A stretch of DNA of 61,424 nucleotides from Desulfarculus sp. (GTDB taxonomy: Bacteria > Desulfobacterota > Desulfarculia > Desulfarculales > Desulfarculaceae): contig JACRDC010000064.1 of assembly GCA_016218705.1 (NCBI GenBank), positions 1 through 61,424 of the forward strand, written 5' to 3'. Positions 50,215 to 59,720 of the stretch are shown in pieces (within the stretch, counting starts at the first letter, position 1; the number at the start of each line of letters is the position of its first letter). The translations under genes were made by a program, and so were the position numbers. Under the pieces are notes generated by a model. That model was not told where the DNA came from. It saw only the letters and a program-made list of their open reading frames with translations, and searched no databases.

Positions 50215-50802
50215 ATGAGCGACATGGATATTCGCAAGCTGATTGTCATTGTCGAGGAAACCTGCACCGAGATGGACCGCCCAGTGCAGCCGCCCACCCG
50301 CAAGGCGGCGGCCATCGCGGTCATCAAGAACTCCTTTGCCGGCCGCTACGTGGAGGACCTGACTCCCCTGATGGATATCGGCGAGGAGCTGGGCGGGCTG
50401 TTGGGCAACAAGGCCCGCCAGGCCCTGGGCATCGCGCCGGAGCAGGCCGAGAGCTACGGCAAGGCCTGCATCGTGGGCATGAGGGGCGAGCTGGAGCACG
50501 CCGGCGCCATCCTGCACCCCAAGCTGGGCGCGCCCTTCCGCAAGGCCCTGGGGCGCGGCCTGGCGCTCATCCCCTCGGTGAAGAAACGCGGGCACGCCGG
50601 CTGCACCATTGACGTGCCCCTGAACCACAAGGACGCGGCCTTCATCCGCTCCCACTTCGACGGCATGACCGTCAGCGTGCCCGACGCCCCGGCCGGCGAC
50701 GAGCTGGTGGTGGTCCTGGTGGTCACCGACTCGGGCCGGCCCAGCCCTCGCATCGGCGGGCTGACCAAGGACCAGGCCAAGTACGAGGACGGGTTGCGCT
50801 AG
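50215..50802 (+). CDS. Amino acid synthesis family protein (DUF1185)
   Basis: A 195-residue protein of the DUF1185/AA_synth family: IRKLIVIVEETCTEMDRPVQ, AAAIAVIKNSFAGRYVEDLT, GKACIVGMRGELEHAGAILH, SVKKRGHAGCTIDVPLNHKD and VVVTDSGRPSPRIGGL. It lies 7 bases after the enamidase stop and 39 bases before the aldehyde dehydrogenase, so all three are one operon. The family has no firm biochemical role known to me. Context suggests it handles a labile intermediate between ring opening and thioester formation, for example a tautomerase or imine/enol step. Confidence 0.82.
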   Translation: MSDMDIRKLIVIVEETCTEMDRPVQPPTRKAAAIAVIKNSFAGRYVEDLTPLMDIGEELGGLLGNKARQALGIAPEQAESYGKACIVGMRGELEHAGAILHPKLGAPFRKALGRGLALIPSVKKRGHAGCTIDVPLNHKDAAFIRSHFDGMTVSVPDAPAGDELVVVLVVTDSGRPSPRIGGLTKDQAKYEDGLR

Positions 50803-50841
50803 GCGCGGCTTCGCCCCCCAATCCCAAGAAAGAGGCCCAGC

Positions 50842-52335
50842 ATGCCCCAGACACTGAAAAACTACATCAACGGACAGTGGGTGGACACCCAGGGCGGCTA
50901 CATTGACGTGGTGAACCCGGCCCTGGACCAGGTGATCGCCCTGAGCCCCAAGTCCACCCTGGCCGAGGTGGACCAGGCCGTGGCCGCGGCCAAGGCCGCC
51001 TTCTGGAACTGGCGCAACACTCCGGCCACCCGCCGGGCCATCTGCATGTTCAACCTGCGCAACAAGCTCTACGAGCACAAGCGCGAGCTGGCCGAGATCA
51101 TGGTCCGTGAGCACGGCAAGACCTTGTCCGACGCTCTCGGCGAGCTGACCCGCTCCTACGAGTATGTGGAGTTCACCTGCGGCATCCCCGAGCTGATGAA
51201 GGGCTCCTACAGCGAGGACGTGGCCCGCAAGGTGGACACCCACTTCATCCGCGAGCCCCTGGGGCCGTTCCTGATCCTGCCGCCCTTCAACTTCCCGGCC
51301 ATGATCGCCCTTTACTTCTGCTGGCCGGTGGCCTGCGGCGACACGGTGGTCATCAAGAGCGCCACCCAGACCCCCATGACCATCAACCGCATCGTGGAGC
51401 TGGCACAAGAGTGCGGCTTCCCGCCGGGGGTCATCAACCTGGTGGGCTGCGGTCGCAATGAGGTGCACCGTCTCTTGACCCACCCCGACATGGTGGGCGT
51501 GACCTTCGTGGGCTCCTCCCAGGTGGGCGAGATCGTCTACAAGACGGCCACCGGGGCCTGCAAGCGCGCCCAGGTGCAGGGCGGGGCCAAGAACCACTTG
51601 GTCATCAACAGCGACTGCCCCATTGACACCAACCTGGAGAACATCATCGGCTCCTGCTACGGCAACTCCTCCCAGCGCTGCTTCGCCGGCTCCAACCTCT
51701 TGGTGCACGAGGCGGTGTATGACGAGTTCCTGCAAAAGTTCCTGGCGGCGGCCAAGTCCCAGGTGCTGGGCAATGGCCTCACTCCCGGCGTGACCATGGG
51801 GCCGGTGGTGAGCCGGGCCTCCCTGGAGAGCGCCGTGGGCTTCATCGAGCGCGCCGAGAAGGAGGGCGCCAAGATATTGCTGGACGGGCGCGGCCCCAGC
51901 GTGCCCCAGTGCCCCCAGGGCTACTTCCTGGCGCCCACCCTGATTGAGGCCGAGCCTCACATGGAGGTCTGGCGCGAGGAGGTCTTCGCCCCGGTGCGCT
52001 GCATCAAGAAGATAAAGGACCTCTCCGAGGCGGTGGCCATCATCAACGCCTCCCAGTTCGGGCACACCGCCGTGATCTACACCGAGAACGGCGGCCAGGC
52101 CCGCGACTTCGTGCGCCTGTGCGATACCGGCCAGATCGGCATCAACGTGGGCACTCCGGCGCCCATCGCCTTCTACCCCGTGGGCGGCCGCCGCACTTCC
52201 TTCTATGGCGACCTGCGGGGCCGGGCCAACGACGCCGTGGATTTCTACACCGACAAGAAGGTGGTGGTCACCCGCTGGACCAGCGCCATTCAGATGCCCG
52301 AGGCAGCCCTCAAGGCCGAGGGCAAGCTCTTCTAG
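50842..52335 (+). CDS. CoA-acylating semialdehyde dehydrogenase (methylmalonate-semialdehyde dehydrogenase type)
   Basis: A 497-residue aldehyde dehydrogenase of the MmsA/IolA class. The catalytic Cys280 is in GNSSQRCFAGSN. The region QGGAKNHLVINSDC (246-259) carries the GAKNH hallmark and lacks the general-base Glu of hydrolytic enzymes, as expected for CoA acylation. The family start is KNYINGQWVDTQ, with PPFNFPAMIALYF following. Classical members oxidise and decarboxylate methylmalonate semialdehyde to propionyl-CoA. 2-Formylglutarate is a beta-oxo acid of the same kind, so glutaryl-CoA plus CO2 is the predicted product here (inference). It ends the enamidase operon, followed by a clear terminator. 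Confidence 0.87.
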   Translation: MPQTLKNYINGQWVDTQGGYIDVVNPALDQVIALSPKSTLAEVDQAVAAAKAAFWNWRNTPATRRAICMFNLRNKLYEHKRELAEIMVREHGKTLSDALGELTRSYEYVEFTCGIPELMKGSYSEDVARKVDTHFIREPLGPFLILPPFNFPAMIALYFCWPVACGDTVVIKSATQTPMTINRIVELAQECGFPPGVINLVGCGRNEVHRLLTHPDMVGVTFVGSSQVGEIVYKTATGACKRAQVQGGAKNHLVINSDCPIDTNLENIIGSCYGNSSQRCFAGSNLLVHEAVYDEFLQKFLAAAKSQVLGNGLTPGVTMGPVVSRASLESAVGFIERAEKEGAKILLDGRGPSVPQCPQGYFLAPTLIEAEPHMEVWREEVFAPVRCIKKIKDLSEAVAIINASQFGHTAVIYTENGGQARDFVRLCDTGQIGINVGTPAPIAFYPVGGRRTSFYGDLRGRANDAVDFYTDKKVVVTRWTSAIQMPEAALKAEGKLF

Positions 52336-52381
52336 ACCGCCTGCCTCCGGGCCTCGCCCTGGCGGGGCCGGTCATGCCCAG

Positions 52382-52411
52382 CCAAGGGTCCGGGTTTCCC
52401 CGGGCCCTTGG
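52382..52411 (+). terminator. Intrinsic terminator of the enamidase operon
   Basis: CCAAGGGTCCGGG (52382-52394) pairs with 52399-52411 over 13 bp with one wobble, loop TTTC, followed by TTTGTTATT. It lies 47 bases after the aldehyde dehydrogenase stop and separates the enamidase operon from the methylmalonyl-CoA genes. Confidence 0.8.
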
Positions 52412-52676
52412 TTTGTTATTGGGCGCCCGCTTCTTCTGGGGGCCTGTGTGCAAATTTTCCTCTTGACAGGCGCGCGCCCTGGCAATAACAATGTTCTCCA
52501 ATAATCATCAATAACTGGCCGCATGGCGCAAATAATTTTTAACTTACTGTTATTATACTATATTTTCTGCACAAGCCAGCAAACATTCGTTACCGTGCGG
52601 CCTGGCCCCAGGCCTGGCGGGCCCCTCGGCGGCCCCAAGGCCGGCCGGCAAGCGCTCCAACGGCCCCCTCTAGGGC
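52412..52676 (+). promoter_or_regulatory. A+T-rich region upstream of tetR2
   Basis: The stretch from about 52480 to 52570 is A+T-rich (AATAACAATG, TTATTATACTATATTTT), in contrast to its surroundings. It likely holds the promoter of the next regulator, but I cannot assign hexamers with confidence. A CGTTACCG half-site near 52589-52596 matches one arm of the GGGTAAC/GTTACCC palindrome found after the regulator gene. Confidence 0.4.
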
Positions 52677-53384
52677 ATGGCAAACGGTCGGTTCGATGAT
52701 TCACAAACTTCGGCTGGGGTAAAGGCTATTATGACCCCGCGGCGCAAGAAAAGCTCGCAGCCTCCCGAGACCCTGGACCCCGAAAGCCAGAAACGCCTGG
52801 AGGCGGCGGTCATGGAGGTCTTCTCCAGCGTGGACTTCCACAAGGCCAACATCCGCACCGTGGCCAAGAAGGCCGGGGTGAGCTTCAGCACCATCTACAA
52901 ATACTACGGCTCCAAGGAAGGCCTTTTGTTCGCCTTCGTGGATAAGAAGCTGGCCGTGCTCACCGAGCGCATGGTGGACCACCTCAAGGGCATCGAGAGC
53001 CTCAAGGAAAAGCTGCGCAAGGTCTTCTGGCTACAACTCGACTACTACGAGAAGAACCCCGACCTGGGGCGCATCATCTTCATGACTTTACCGCTGACCA
53101 CCTGGATGAGCGACACCACCTTCGAGCAAAAAAAGCTCATCGGCCTGTTCGTGGACGCCCTGCGCCAGGGCCAGCGCCAGGGCATATTGAACCCCAACGT
53201 GCGGCCGGGGGTGCTGTTGGATTTCATGCACGGCCTGGTGCAGCGCTCCTTCTTCATGTGGGTCTACCGGGGACAAAGGGGCAGTCTGACGGGCCAGGCC
53301 AACCAGATGTTCGAGATGTGCTGGCGGGCCATGACCAAGGATGTGGAGTCCGCCCCGGGACGGGGCGAGGCCAGGGGCGCCTAG
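52677..53384 (+). CDS. TetR-family transcriptional regulator
   Basis: A 235-residue TetR-like protein with a standard DNA-binding domain (QKRLEAAVMEVFSSVDFHKA, then IRTVAKKAGVSFSTIYKYYG) and a ligand domain with WLQLDYYEKNPDLGRIIFMT. The start is uncertain: ATG at 52677 gives 18 extra residues, while ATG at 52731 gives MTPRRKKSSQ; neither has a strong ribosome binding site. It stands immediately before the methylmalonyl-CoA operon in the same direction and is the obvious candidate for its control, perhaps sensing a propionate-derived acyl-CoA. Confidence 0.87.
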   Translation: MANGRFDDSQTSAGVKAIMTPRRKKSSQPPETLDPESQKRLEAAVMEVFSSVDFHKANIRTVAKKAGVSFSTIYKYYGSKEGLLFAFVDKKLAVLTERMVDHLKGIESLKEKLRKVFWLQLDYYEKNPDLGRIIFMTLPLTTWMSDTTFEQKKLIGLFVDALRQGQRQGILNPNVRPGVLLDFMHGLVQRSFFMWVYRGQRGSLTGQANQMFEMCWRAMTKDVESAPGRGEARGA

Positions 53385-53410
53385 GGTCCCTCCGGGCCCG
53401 CTTGCCGGTC

Positions 53411-53427
53411 GGGTAACAACGTTACCC
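53411..53427. promoter_or_regulatory. Palindrome GGGTAAC-AAC-GTTACCC, candidate operator
   Basis: Perfect 7-bp arms with a 3-base spacer, 27 bases after the TetR stop and about 93 bases before the biotin-carrier gene. The size and symmetry suit a TetR-family operator. A half-site GTTACC also occurs upstream of tetR2 near 52590. Confidence 0.45.
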
Positions 53428-53519
53428 TTGGGGGCCGGCCAGGCGGCGCGCGGCCAGACAACAAGCTAAAGCGGCCGGCCCACGGGGCCAGGCCCCATCA
53501 AGACAAGAGGAGAGTGGTG

Positions 53520-53732
53520 ATGAAAGCGATCGTGGCTCCCATGGGCGGCAAGGTGGTCAAGATTTCGGTCAAGCCCGGCGACAGCATCGCCGAGGACGAC
53601 GAGGTGGCGGTGCTGGAGGCCATGAAGATGGAGATGCCCATCCTCTGCGAGGAAGACGGCACCGTGGCCGAGGTCAAGGTGGCCCCCGGCGACACCGTGG
53701 AGGCCGAGCAGGTGCTGATGGTCCTCTCCTAG
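53520..53732 (+). CDS. Biotin carrier protein (transcarboxylase 1.3S-like)
   Basis: A 70-residue biotinyl domain with the biotin-accepting Lys36 in LEAMKMEMPI. It shuttles the carboxyl group between the 12S and 5S carboxyltransferase subunits. It is much shorter than the Propionibacterium 1.3S protein (about 123 residues), lacking the N-terminal assembly arm and linker, and so is a bare domain. The ATG at 53520 has AGAGGAGAG upstream. It is the first gene of the methylmalonyl-CoA operon. Confidence 0.88.
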   Translation: MKAIVAPMGGKVVKISVKPGDSIAEDDEVAVLEAMKMEMPILCEEDGTVAEVKVAPGDTVEAEQVLMVLS

Positions 53733-53766
53733 GGAGGCCGTCCCCGCGCGAGAGCGATATACCCCT

Positions 53767-53800
53767 GGGGGCCACGCCGCCCACTACCGGCGCGGCCCCC
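53767..53800 (+). other. Hairpin between biotin carrier and 12S gene
   Basis: GGGGGCC (53767-53773) pairs with 53794-53800, continued by CGCCG/CGGCG after one mismatch, in the 107-base gap. There is no T-run. It may stabilise or partly terminate the short biotin-carrier transcript, allowing an excess of carrier over carboxyltransferase. Confidence 0.45.
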
Positions 53801-53839
53801 AATCAAGAGCCTGGCCGGAGCATCCTTCGGAGGAGACAA

Positions 53840-55402
53840 ATGACAGGTCCCCAGACCACGCAGGAGAAGATCGAGGAGCTAAGGAAACGTACCGAGGCGG
53901 CCCTGTTGGGCGGCGGCGAGAAACGCATCGCGGCCCAGCACGAGAAGGGCAAGATGACCGCCCGCGAGCGCATCGAGGCGCTTTGCGACGAGGACAGCTT
54001 CGAGGAGTTCGACCGCTTCGTGGTGCACCGCTGCACCGAGTTCGGCATGGACGAGCAGAAGATACCCGGCGACGGCGTGGTCACGGGCTATGGCACCGTG
54101 GAGGGCCGGCCGGTGTTTCTTTTCAGCCAGGACTTCACGGTCTTCGGCGGTTCGCTCTCCGGACCCTTCGGCGAGAAGGTCTGCAAGGTGATGGACCTGG
54201 CGGTCAAGGCCGGGGCGCCCATCATCGGCCTCAACGACTCCGGCGGGGCGCGCATCCAGGAGGGCGTCATCTCCCTGGGCTCCTACGGCGAGATCTTCCG
54301 CCGCAACGTGCTGGCCAGCGGCGTGGTGCCCCAGATCAGCGCCATCATGGGACCCTGCGCCGGCGGCGCGGTGTACAGTCCGGCCATCACCGACTTCATA
54401 TTCATGGTGGACCAGACCAGCTACATGCACATCACCGGCCCCCAGGTCATCAAGACCGTCACCGGCGAGGAGGTCACCAGCGAGATCGTCGGCGGGGCCA
54501 AGATACACAACCAAAAATCGGGCGTGGCCCAGTTCATCTGCAAGAGCGACAAGGAGTGCCTCAAGGACGTGCGCAAGCTTCTGGGCTACCTGCCCCAGAA
54601 CTGGGAACAGAAGCCGCCCGAGAAGCTCAGCGCCGATAGCTCCGAGCGCACCAACGAGGAGTTGAACTCCCACATCCCCGACAACCCCAAGTCGCCCTAT
54701 GACATGAAGAAGCTCATCAAGACCGTGGTGGATCTGAACAGTTTCTTCGAGGTGGCCAAGGGCTTCGCCAAGAACATGATAACCGCCTTCGCCCGCATGG
54801 GCGGCATGGTGGTGGGCATCGTGGCCAACAACCCCATGTTCATGGCCGGCTGCCTGGACATAGACGCCAGCCGAAAGTGCGCCCGCTTCGTGCGCTTCTG
54901 CGACGCCTTCAACATCCCGGTGGTCACCTTCGTGGACGTGCCGGGCTTCCTGCCGGGCATCCAGCAGGAGTACGGCGGCATCATCACCCACGGCTCCAAG
55001 GTCATCTACGCCTACTGCGAGGCCACGGTGCCCCTGGTCACGGTCATCACCCGCAAGGCCTACGGCGGGGCCTACGACGTCATGGGCTCCAAGCACCACG
55101 GGGCGGACGTCAACTTCGCCTACCCCACGGCCGAGATCGCGGTGATGGGCCCCGAGGGCGCGGTGAACATCGTCTTCCGCAACGAGTTGAAGCAGGCCAC
55201 GGACAAGAAGAAGACCTACCAGGAACTGGTGGACCAGTACCGCGCCCGCATCGCCAGCCCCTACCGGGCCGCCGAGCTGGGCTATATAGACGAGATCATC
55301 ATGCCCAGCGACACCCGGCGCAAGGTGATCCGGGCGCTGACCGCCCTTAAGCACAAGCGCACCTGGCGCCCCGTGCGCCGCCACGGCAACATCCCCCTGT
55401 GA
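53840..55402 (+). CDS. Methylmalonyl-CoA carboxyltransferase 12S subunit / propionyl-CoA carboxylase beta type
   Basis: Acyl-CoA carboxyltransferase of 520 residues that moves CO2 between biotin and propionyl-CoA to make (S)-methylmalonyl-CoA. Two crotonase-like halves are visible: the first oxyanion-hole region is LNDSGGARIQEGVISLGSYG with GPCAGGAVYSPAITDF, the second is FVDVPGFLPGIQQEYGGIIT and TRKAYGGAYDVMGSKHHGAD. CGGAGGAG precedes the ATG. No biotin carboxylase gene is nearby, while a 5S subunit is at 59.7 kb, so transcarboxylation with oxaloacetate rather than ATP-driven carboxylation is favoured. Confidence 0.92.
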   Translation: MTGPQTTQEKIEELRKRTEAALLGGGEKRIAAQHEKGKMTARERIEALCDEDSFEEFDRFVVHRCTEFGMDEQKIPGDGVVTGYGTVEGRPVFLFSQDFTVFGGSLSGPFGEKVCKVMDLAVKAGAPIIGLNDSGGARIQEGVISLGSYGEIFRRNVLASGVVPQISAIMGPCAGGAVYSPAITDFIFMVDQTSYMHITGPQVIKTVTGEEVTSEIVGGAKIHNQKSGVAQFICKSDKECLKDVRKLLGYLPQNWEQKPPEKLSADSSERTNEELNSHIPDNPKSPYDMKKLIKTVVDLNSFFEVAKGFAKNMITAFARMGGMVVGIVANNPMFMAGCLDIDASRKCARFVRFCDAFNIPVVTFVDVPGFLPGIQQEYGGIITHGSKVIYAYCEATVPLVTVITRKAYGGAYDVMGSKHHGADVNFAYPTAEIAVMGPEGAVNIVFRNELKQATDKKKTYQELVDQYRARIASPYRAAELGYIDEIIMPSDTRRKVIRALTALKHKRTWRPVRRHGNIPL

Positions 55403-55468
55403 TGGGACTCAACGCGGCCCCGCGCGCCATCTTGGGCGCCGGGTACGCCTTAGAATAAGGAGGCAGCC

Positions 55469-57133
<1,665 letters not shown>

Positions 57134-57143
57134 GAGGCCAGCC

Positions 57144-57542
57144 ATGCGTAAGATTAGAGTGCTAGCCGCCAAGCCGGGCCTGGACGGCCACGACCGCGGC
57201 GTCAAGGTGATCTCGGCGGCCCTGCGCGACGCGGGCATGGAGGTGATCTACACCGGCCTGCGCCAGACCCCCGAGCAGATCGTGGCCGCGGCCATGCAGG
57301 AGGACGTGGACGTCATCGCGCTAAGCGTGCTCTCCGGTGCCCACGATTACCTCTTCCCCCGGGTCATGGAGCTGATGCGCGAGAAGAAGCTCGATGACGT
57401 GCTGGTCATCGGCGGGGGCATCATCCCCGAGGAGGACGTGCCGGCGCTCAAACAGGCGGGCATCGCCGAGATCTTCGGGCCGGGCACCAACACCGGCGCC
57501 ATCGTGGCCTTCATCACCAACAACCTCAAACGCGCGCTGTAA
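57144..57542 (+). CDS. Methylmalonyl-CoA mutase, cobalamin-binding (small) subunit
   Basis: A 132-residue B12-binding domain that supplies adenosylcobalamin to the large subunit. The cobalt-ligating motif is DGHDRG (His in [11 protein letters not shown]), with the downstream LSVLSGAH and GGGIIPEED-containing [15 protein letters not shown] that complete the Rossmann-like pocket. It starts 10 bases after the large subunit gene with TAGGAGG upstream. Length and motifs match stand-alone mutase C-terminal domains. Confidence 0.94.
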   Translation: MRKIRVLAAKPGLDGHDRGVKVISAALRDAGMEVIYTGLRQTPEQIVAAAMQEDVDVIALSVLSGAHDYLFPRVMELMREKKLDDVLVIGGGIIPEEDVPALKQAGIAEIFGPGTNTGAIVAFITNNLKRAL

Positions 57543-57561
57543 GGCGGGCCGGGTAGCGATC

Positions 57562-58734
57562 ATGAACATACACGAGTATCAGGCCAAGGAGCTTTTCAAG
57601 AGCTTTGGCGTGCCGGTGCCGGGCGGCGGCCTGGCGCTCACGGCGGACGAGGCCCTCAAGGTGGCCCAGTCCTTGGCCCCGGGCAAGCTGGTGGTCAAGG
57701 CCCAGATCCACGCCGGCGGGCGCGGCAAGGGCGGCGGGGTCAAGGTGGTGGACTCGCCCCAGGAAGCGGCGGCCGCCGCCGGGAAAATGCTGGGCATGAC
57801 GCTCGTCACCCACCAGACCGGCCCGGCGGGCAAGACGGTAGGCAAGGTGTGGATCGAGGAGGGCACTGCCATCGCCGGGGAGTTGTACGCGGCGGTGGTG
57901 CTGGACCGGGCCGCCGAGCGCCTGGCGGTGATGGTCAGCCCGGCCGGCGGCATGGACATCGAGGAAGTAGCCGCCAAGACGCCCGAGAAGATCTTCACCA
58001 CCCACGTGGAGCCAGGCCAGCCCCTGTGGGGTTTCCAGGCCCGCAAGCTCCTCTTCGGCTGCGGCCTGCCGGTGGCCCTGGTCAACCAGGGCGTTGGCAT
58101 CCTCCAGAACCTGGTGCGCCTGGCCTGGGAAAAGGAAGCCACCCTGGTGGAGATCAACCCCCTGGCCGTCACCGCCCAGGACAAGCTCATCGCCCTGGAC
58201 GGCAAGATCAACTTCGATGACAGCGCGCTCAAGCGCCACAAGGAGATCGCCCTGCTGGACGACCCAGCCGAGTCCGATCCTCTGGAGCGCCAGGCCGTGG
58301 ACATGGGCCTGAACTACATCAGGCTGGGAGGCACCGTGGGCACCATGGTCAACGGCGCTGGCCTGGCCATGGCCACCATGGACGTCATCAAGATGGCGGG
58401 CGCCGAGCCGGCCAACTTCTTGGACGTGGGCGGCGGCGCCAGCGAGGAGATGGTCACCAAGGGCTTCGAGGTGATCCTGACCGACCCCAACGTCAAGGCC
58501 ATCCTCATCAACATTTTCGGGGGCATTCTGCGTTGCGACACCCTGGCCGCCGGCGTGGTGGCGGCGGCCAAGAAGCTCAAGCTGACCGTGCCCATGGTGG
58601 TGCGCCTGGAGGGCACCAACGTGCAGGCCGGCAAGGAGATACTGGGAGCCAGCGGGCTCAACTTCGAGGTGGCCGGCTCCATGAGCGAGGCGGCGCAGAA
58701 GATCGCCTTGGTGGCGGCGGGAGGTGCAAGGTGA
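57562..58734 (+). CDS. sucC: Succinyl-CoA synthetase beta subunit
   Basis: With SucD, converts succinyl-CoA, ADP or GDP and phosphate to succinate and a nucleoside triphosphate, the substrate-level phosphorylation of this pathway. The 390-residue protein begins [20 protein letters not shown], with the ATP-grasp region [28 protein letters not shown], and the late [17 protein letters not shown]. The ATG at 57562 follows the mutase subunit by 19 bases; its ribosome binding site is weak. Its stop overlaps the sucD GTG start (GTGA). ADP versus GDP preference cannot be read with confidence. Confidence 0.95.
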   Translation: MNIHEYQAKELFKSFGVPVPGGGLALTADEALKVAQSLAPGKLVVKAQIHAGGRGKGGGVKVVDSPQEAAAAAGKMLGMTLVTHQTGPAGKTVGKVWIEEGTAIAGELYAAVVLDRAAERLAVMVSPAGGMDIEEVAAKTPEKIFTTHVEPGQPLWGFQARKLLFGCGLPVALVNQGVGILQNLVRLAWEKEATLVEINPLAVTAQDKLIALDGKINFDDSALKRHKEIALLDDPAESDPLERQAVDMGLNYIRLGGTVGTMVNGAGLAMATMDVIKMAGAEPANFLDVGGGASEEMVTKGFEVILTDPNVKAILINIFGGILRCDTLAAGVVAAAKKLKLTVPMVVRLEGTNVQAGKEILGASGLNFEVAGSMSEAAQKIALVAAGGAR

Positions 58735-59603
58735 GCATCCTGGTCAACAAGAACTCCCGCGTGGTGGTGCAGGGCATAACCGGCAAGGAGGGCATGTTCC
58801 ACACCGAGAAGATGATCGAGTACGGCAGCCCCGTGGTGGCCGGCGTCACCCCCGGCAAGGCCGGGCAGGCGGTGCTGAATCTCCCGGTCTTCAACACCGT
58901 GGCCGACGCGGTCAAGCAGACCGGCGCCGACACCAGCATCTGCTTCGTGCCCGCCGCCTTTGCCGCCGACGCCGCCTGCGAGGCCTCCGACGCCGGCATC
59001 AAGGTGGTGGTGGTCATCAGCGAGCACATCCCGGTGATGGACATGATAAGGGTTAAGGCCTATCTCAAGGCCCGGGGCACCCTGATGGTGGGCCCCAACT
59101 GCCCGGGCGTCATTACCCCTGGCGAGTGCAAGCTGGGTATCATGCCCGGCTACATCCACCGCCCCGGCTCGGTGGGGGTCATCAGCCGCTCGGGCACCCT
59201 GACCTACGAGGTGGTGGACCAGCTCACCAAAGCCGGCCTGGGTCAATCCACCTGCATCGGCATCGGCGGCGACCCCATCATCGGCCTGCACTTCATTGAC
59301 CTCTTAAAGATGTTCGCCGACGACCCCCAGACCCAGGCCGTGGCTCTGATCGGCGAGATCGGCGGCGACGCCGAGGAGCGGGCGGCGGCCTACATCAAGG
59401 AGCATTTCAAGAAGCCGGTCTTTGGCTTCGTGGCCGGGCTCACCGCCCCGCCGGGCAAGCGCATGGGCCACGCCGGGGCCATCATCAGCGGCTCCAAGGG
59501 CCGCGCCGAGGACAAGCTAGCGGCCATGGAGGCCGCGGGCATCACGGTGGTCAAGGCCCTGGGCCAGTTCGGCGCCACGGTGGCCAAGGCCATCGGGGGC
59601 TAG
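58731..59603 (+). CDS. sucD: Succinyl-CoA synthetase alpha subunit
   Basis: CoA-binding and phosphohistidine subunit, 290 residues, GTG start overlapping sucC. Motifs: [53 protein letters not shown] and the active-site His in [12 protein letters not shown]. Forms the heteromeric synthetase with SucC. It is followed by a 117-base gap with an A+T-rich segment before the 5S gene. Confidence 0.95.
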   Translation: MSILVNKNSRVVVQGITGKEGMFHTEKMIEYGSPVVAGVTPGKAGQAVLNLPVFNTVADAVKQTGADTSICFVPAAFAADAACEASDAGIKVVVVISEHIPVMDMIRVKAYLKARGTLMVGPNCPGVITPGECKLGIMPGYIHRPGSVGVISRSGTLTYEVVDQLTKAGLGQSTCIGIGGDPIIGLHFIDLLKMFADDPQTQAVALIGEIGGDAEERAAAYIKEHFKKPVFGFVAGLTAPPGKRMGHAGAIISGSKGRAEDKLAAMEAAGITVVKALGQFGATVAKAIGG

Positions 59604-59648
59604 GCTGAAGGAGACTTCACTCGCGCCGGTGGCGGCGGGCTGGGCATT

Positions 59649-59668
59649 TAATTGTATACAGATATAAT
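59649..59668 (+). promoter_or_regulatory. Possible internal promoter before the 5S gene
   Basis: A perfect TATAAT (59663-59668) lies in an A+T-rich patch 53 bases before the 5S start codon. No convincing -35 sits at the right distance, so this is tentative. It would let the transcarboxylase subunit be transcribed apart from the upstream genes. Confidence 0.35.
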
Positions 59669-59720
59669 TGGCCAACTCGTCTGCCCGGGCAACCCGTAAC
59701 GTTTTTTAGGAGAGCCGAAA

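Noticed and set aside
53840-55402. ATP-dependent propionyl-CoA carboxylase
   Set aside because: No biotin carboxylase gene is nearby and a 5S-type transcarboxylase subunit is in the same cluster, so the transcarboxylase reading is preferred, though not excluded genome-wide.
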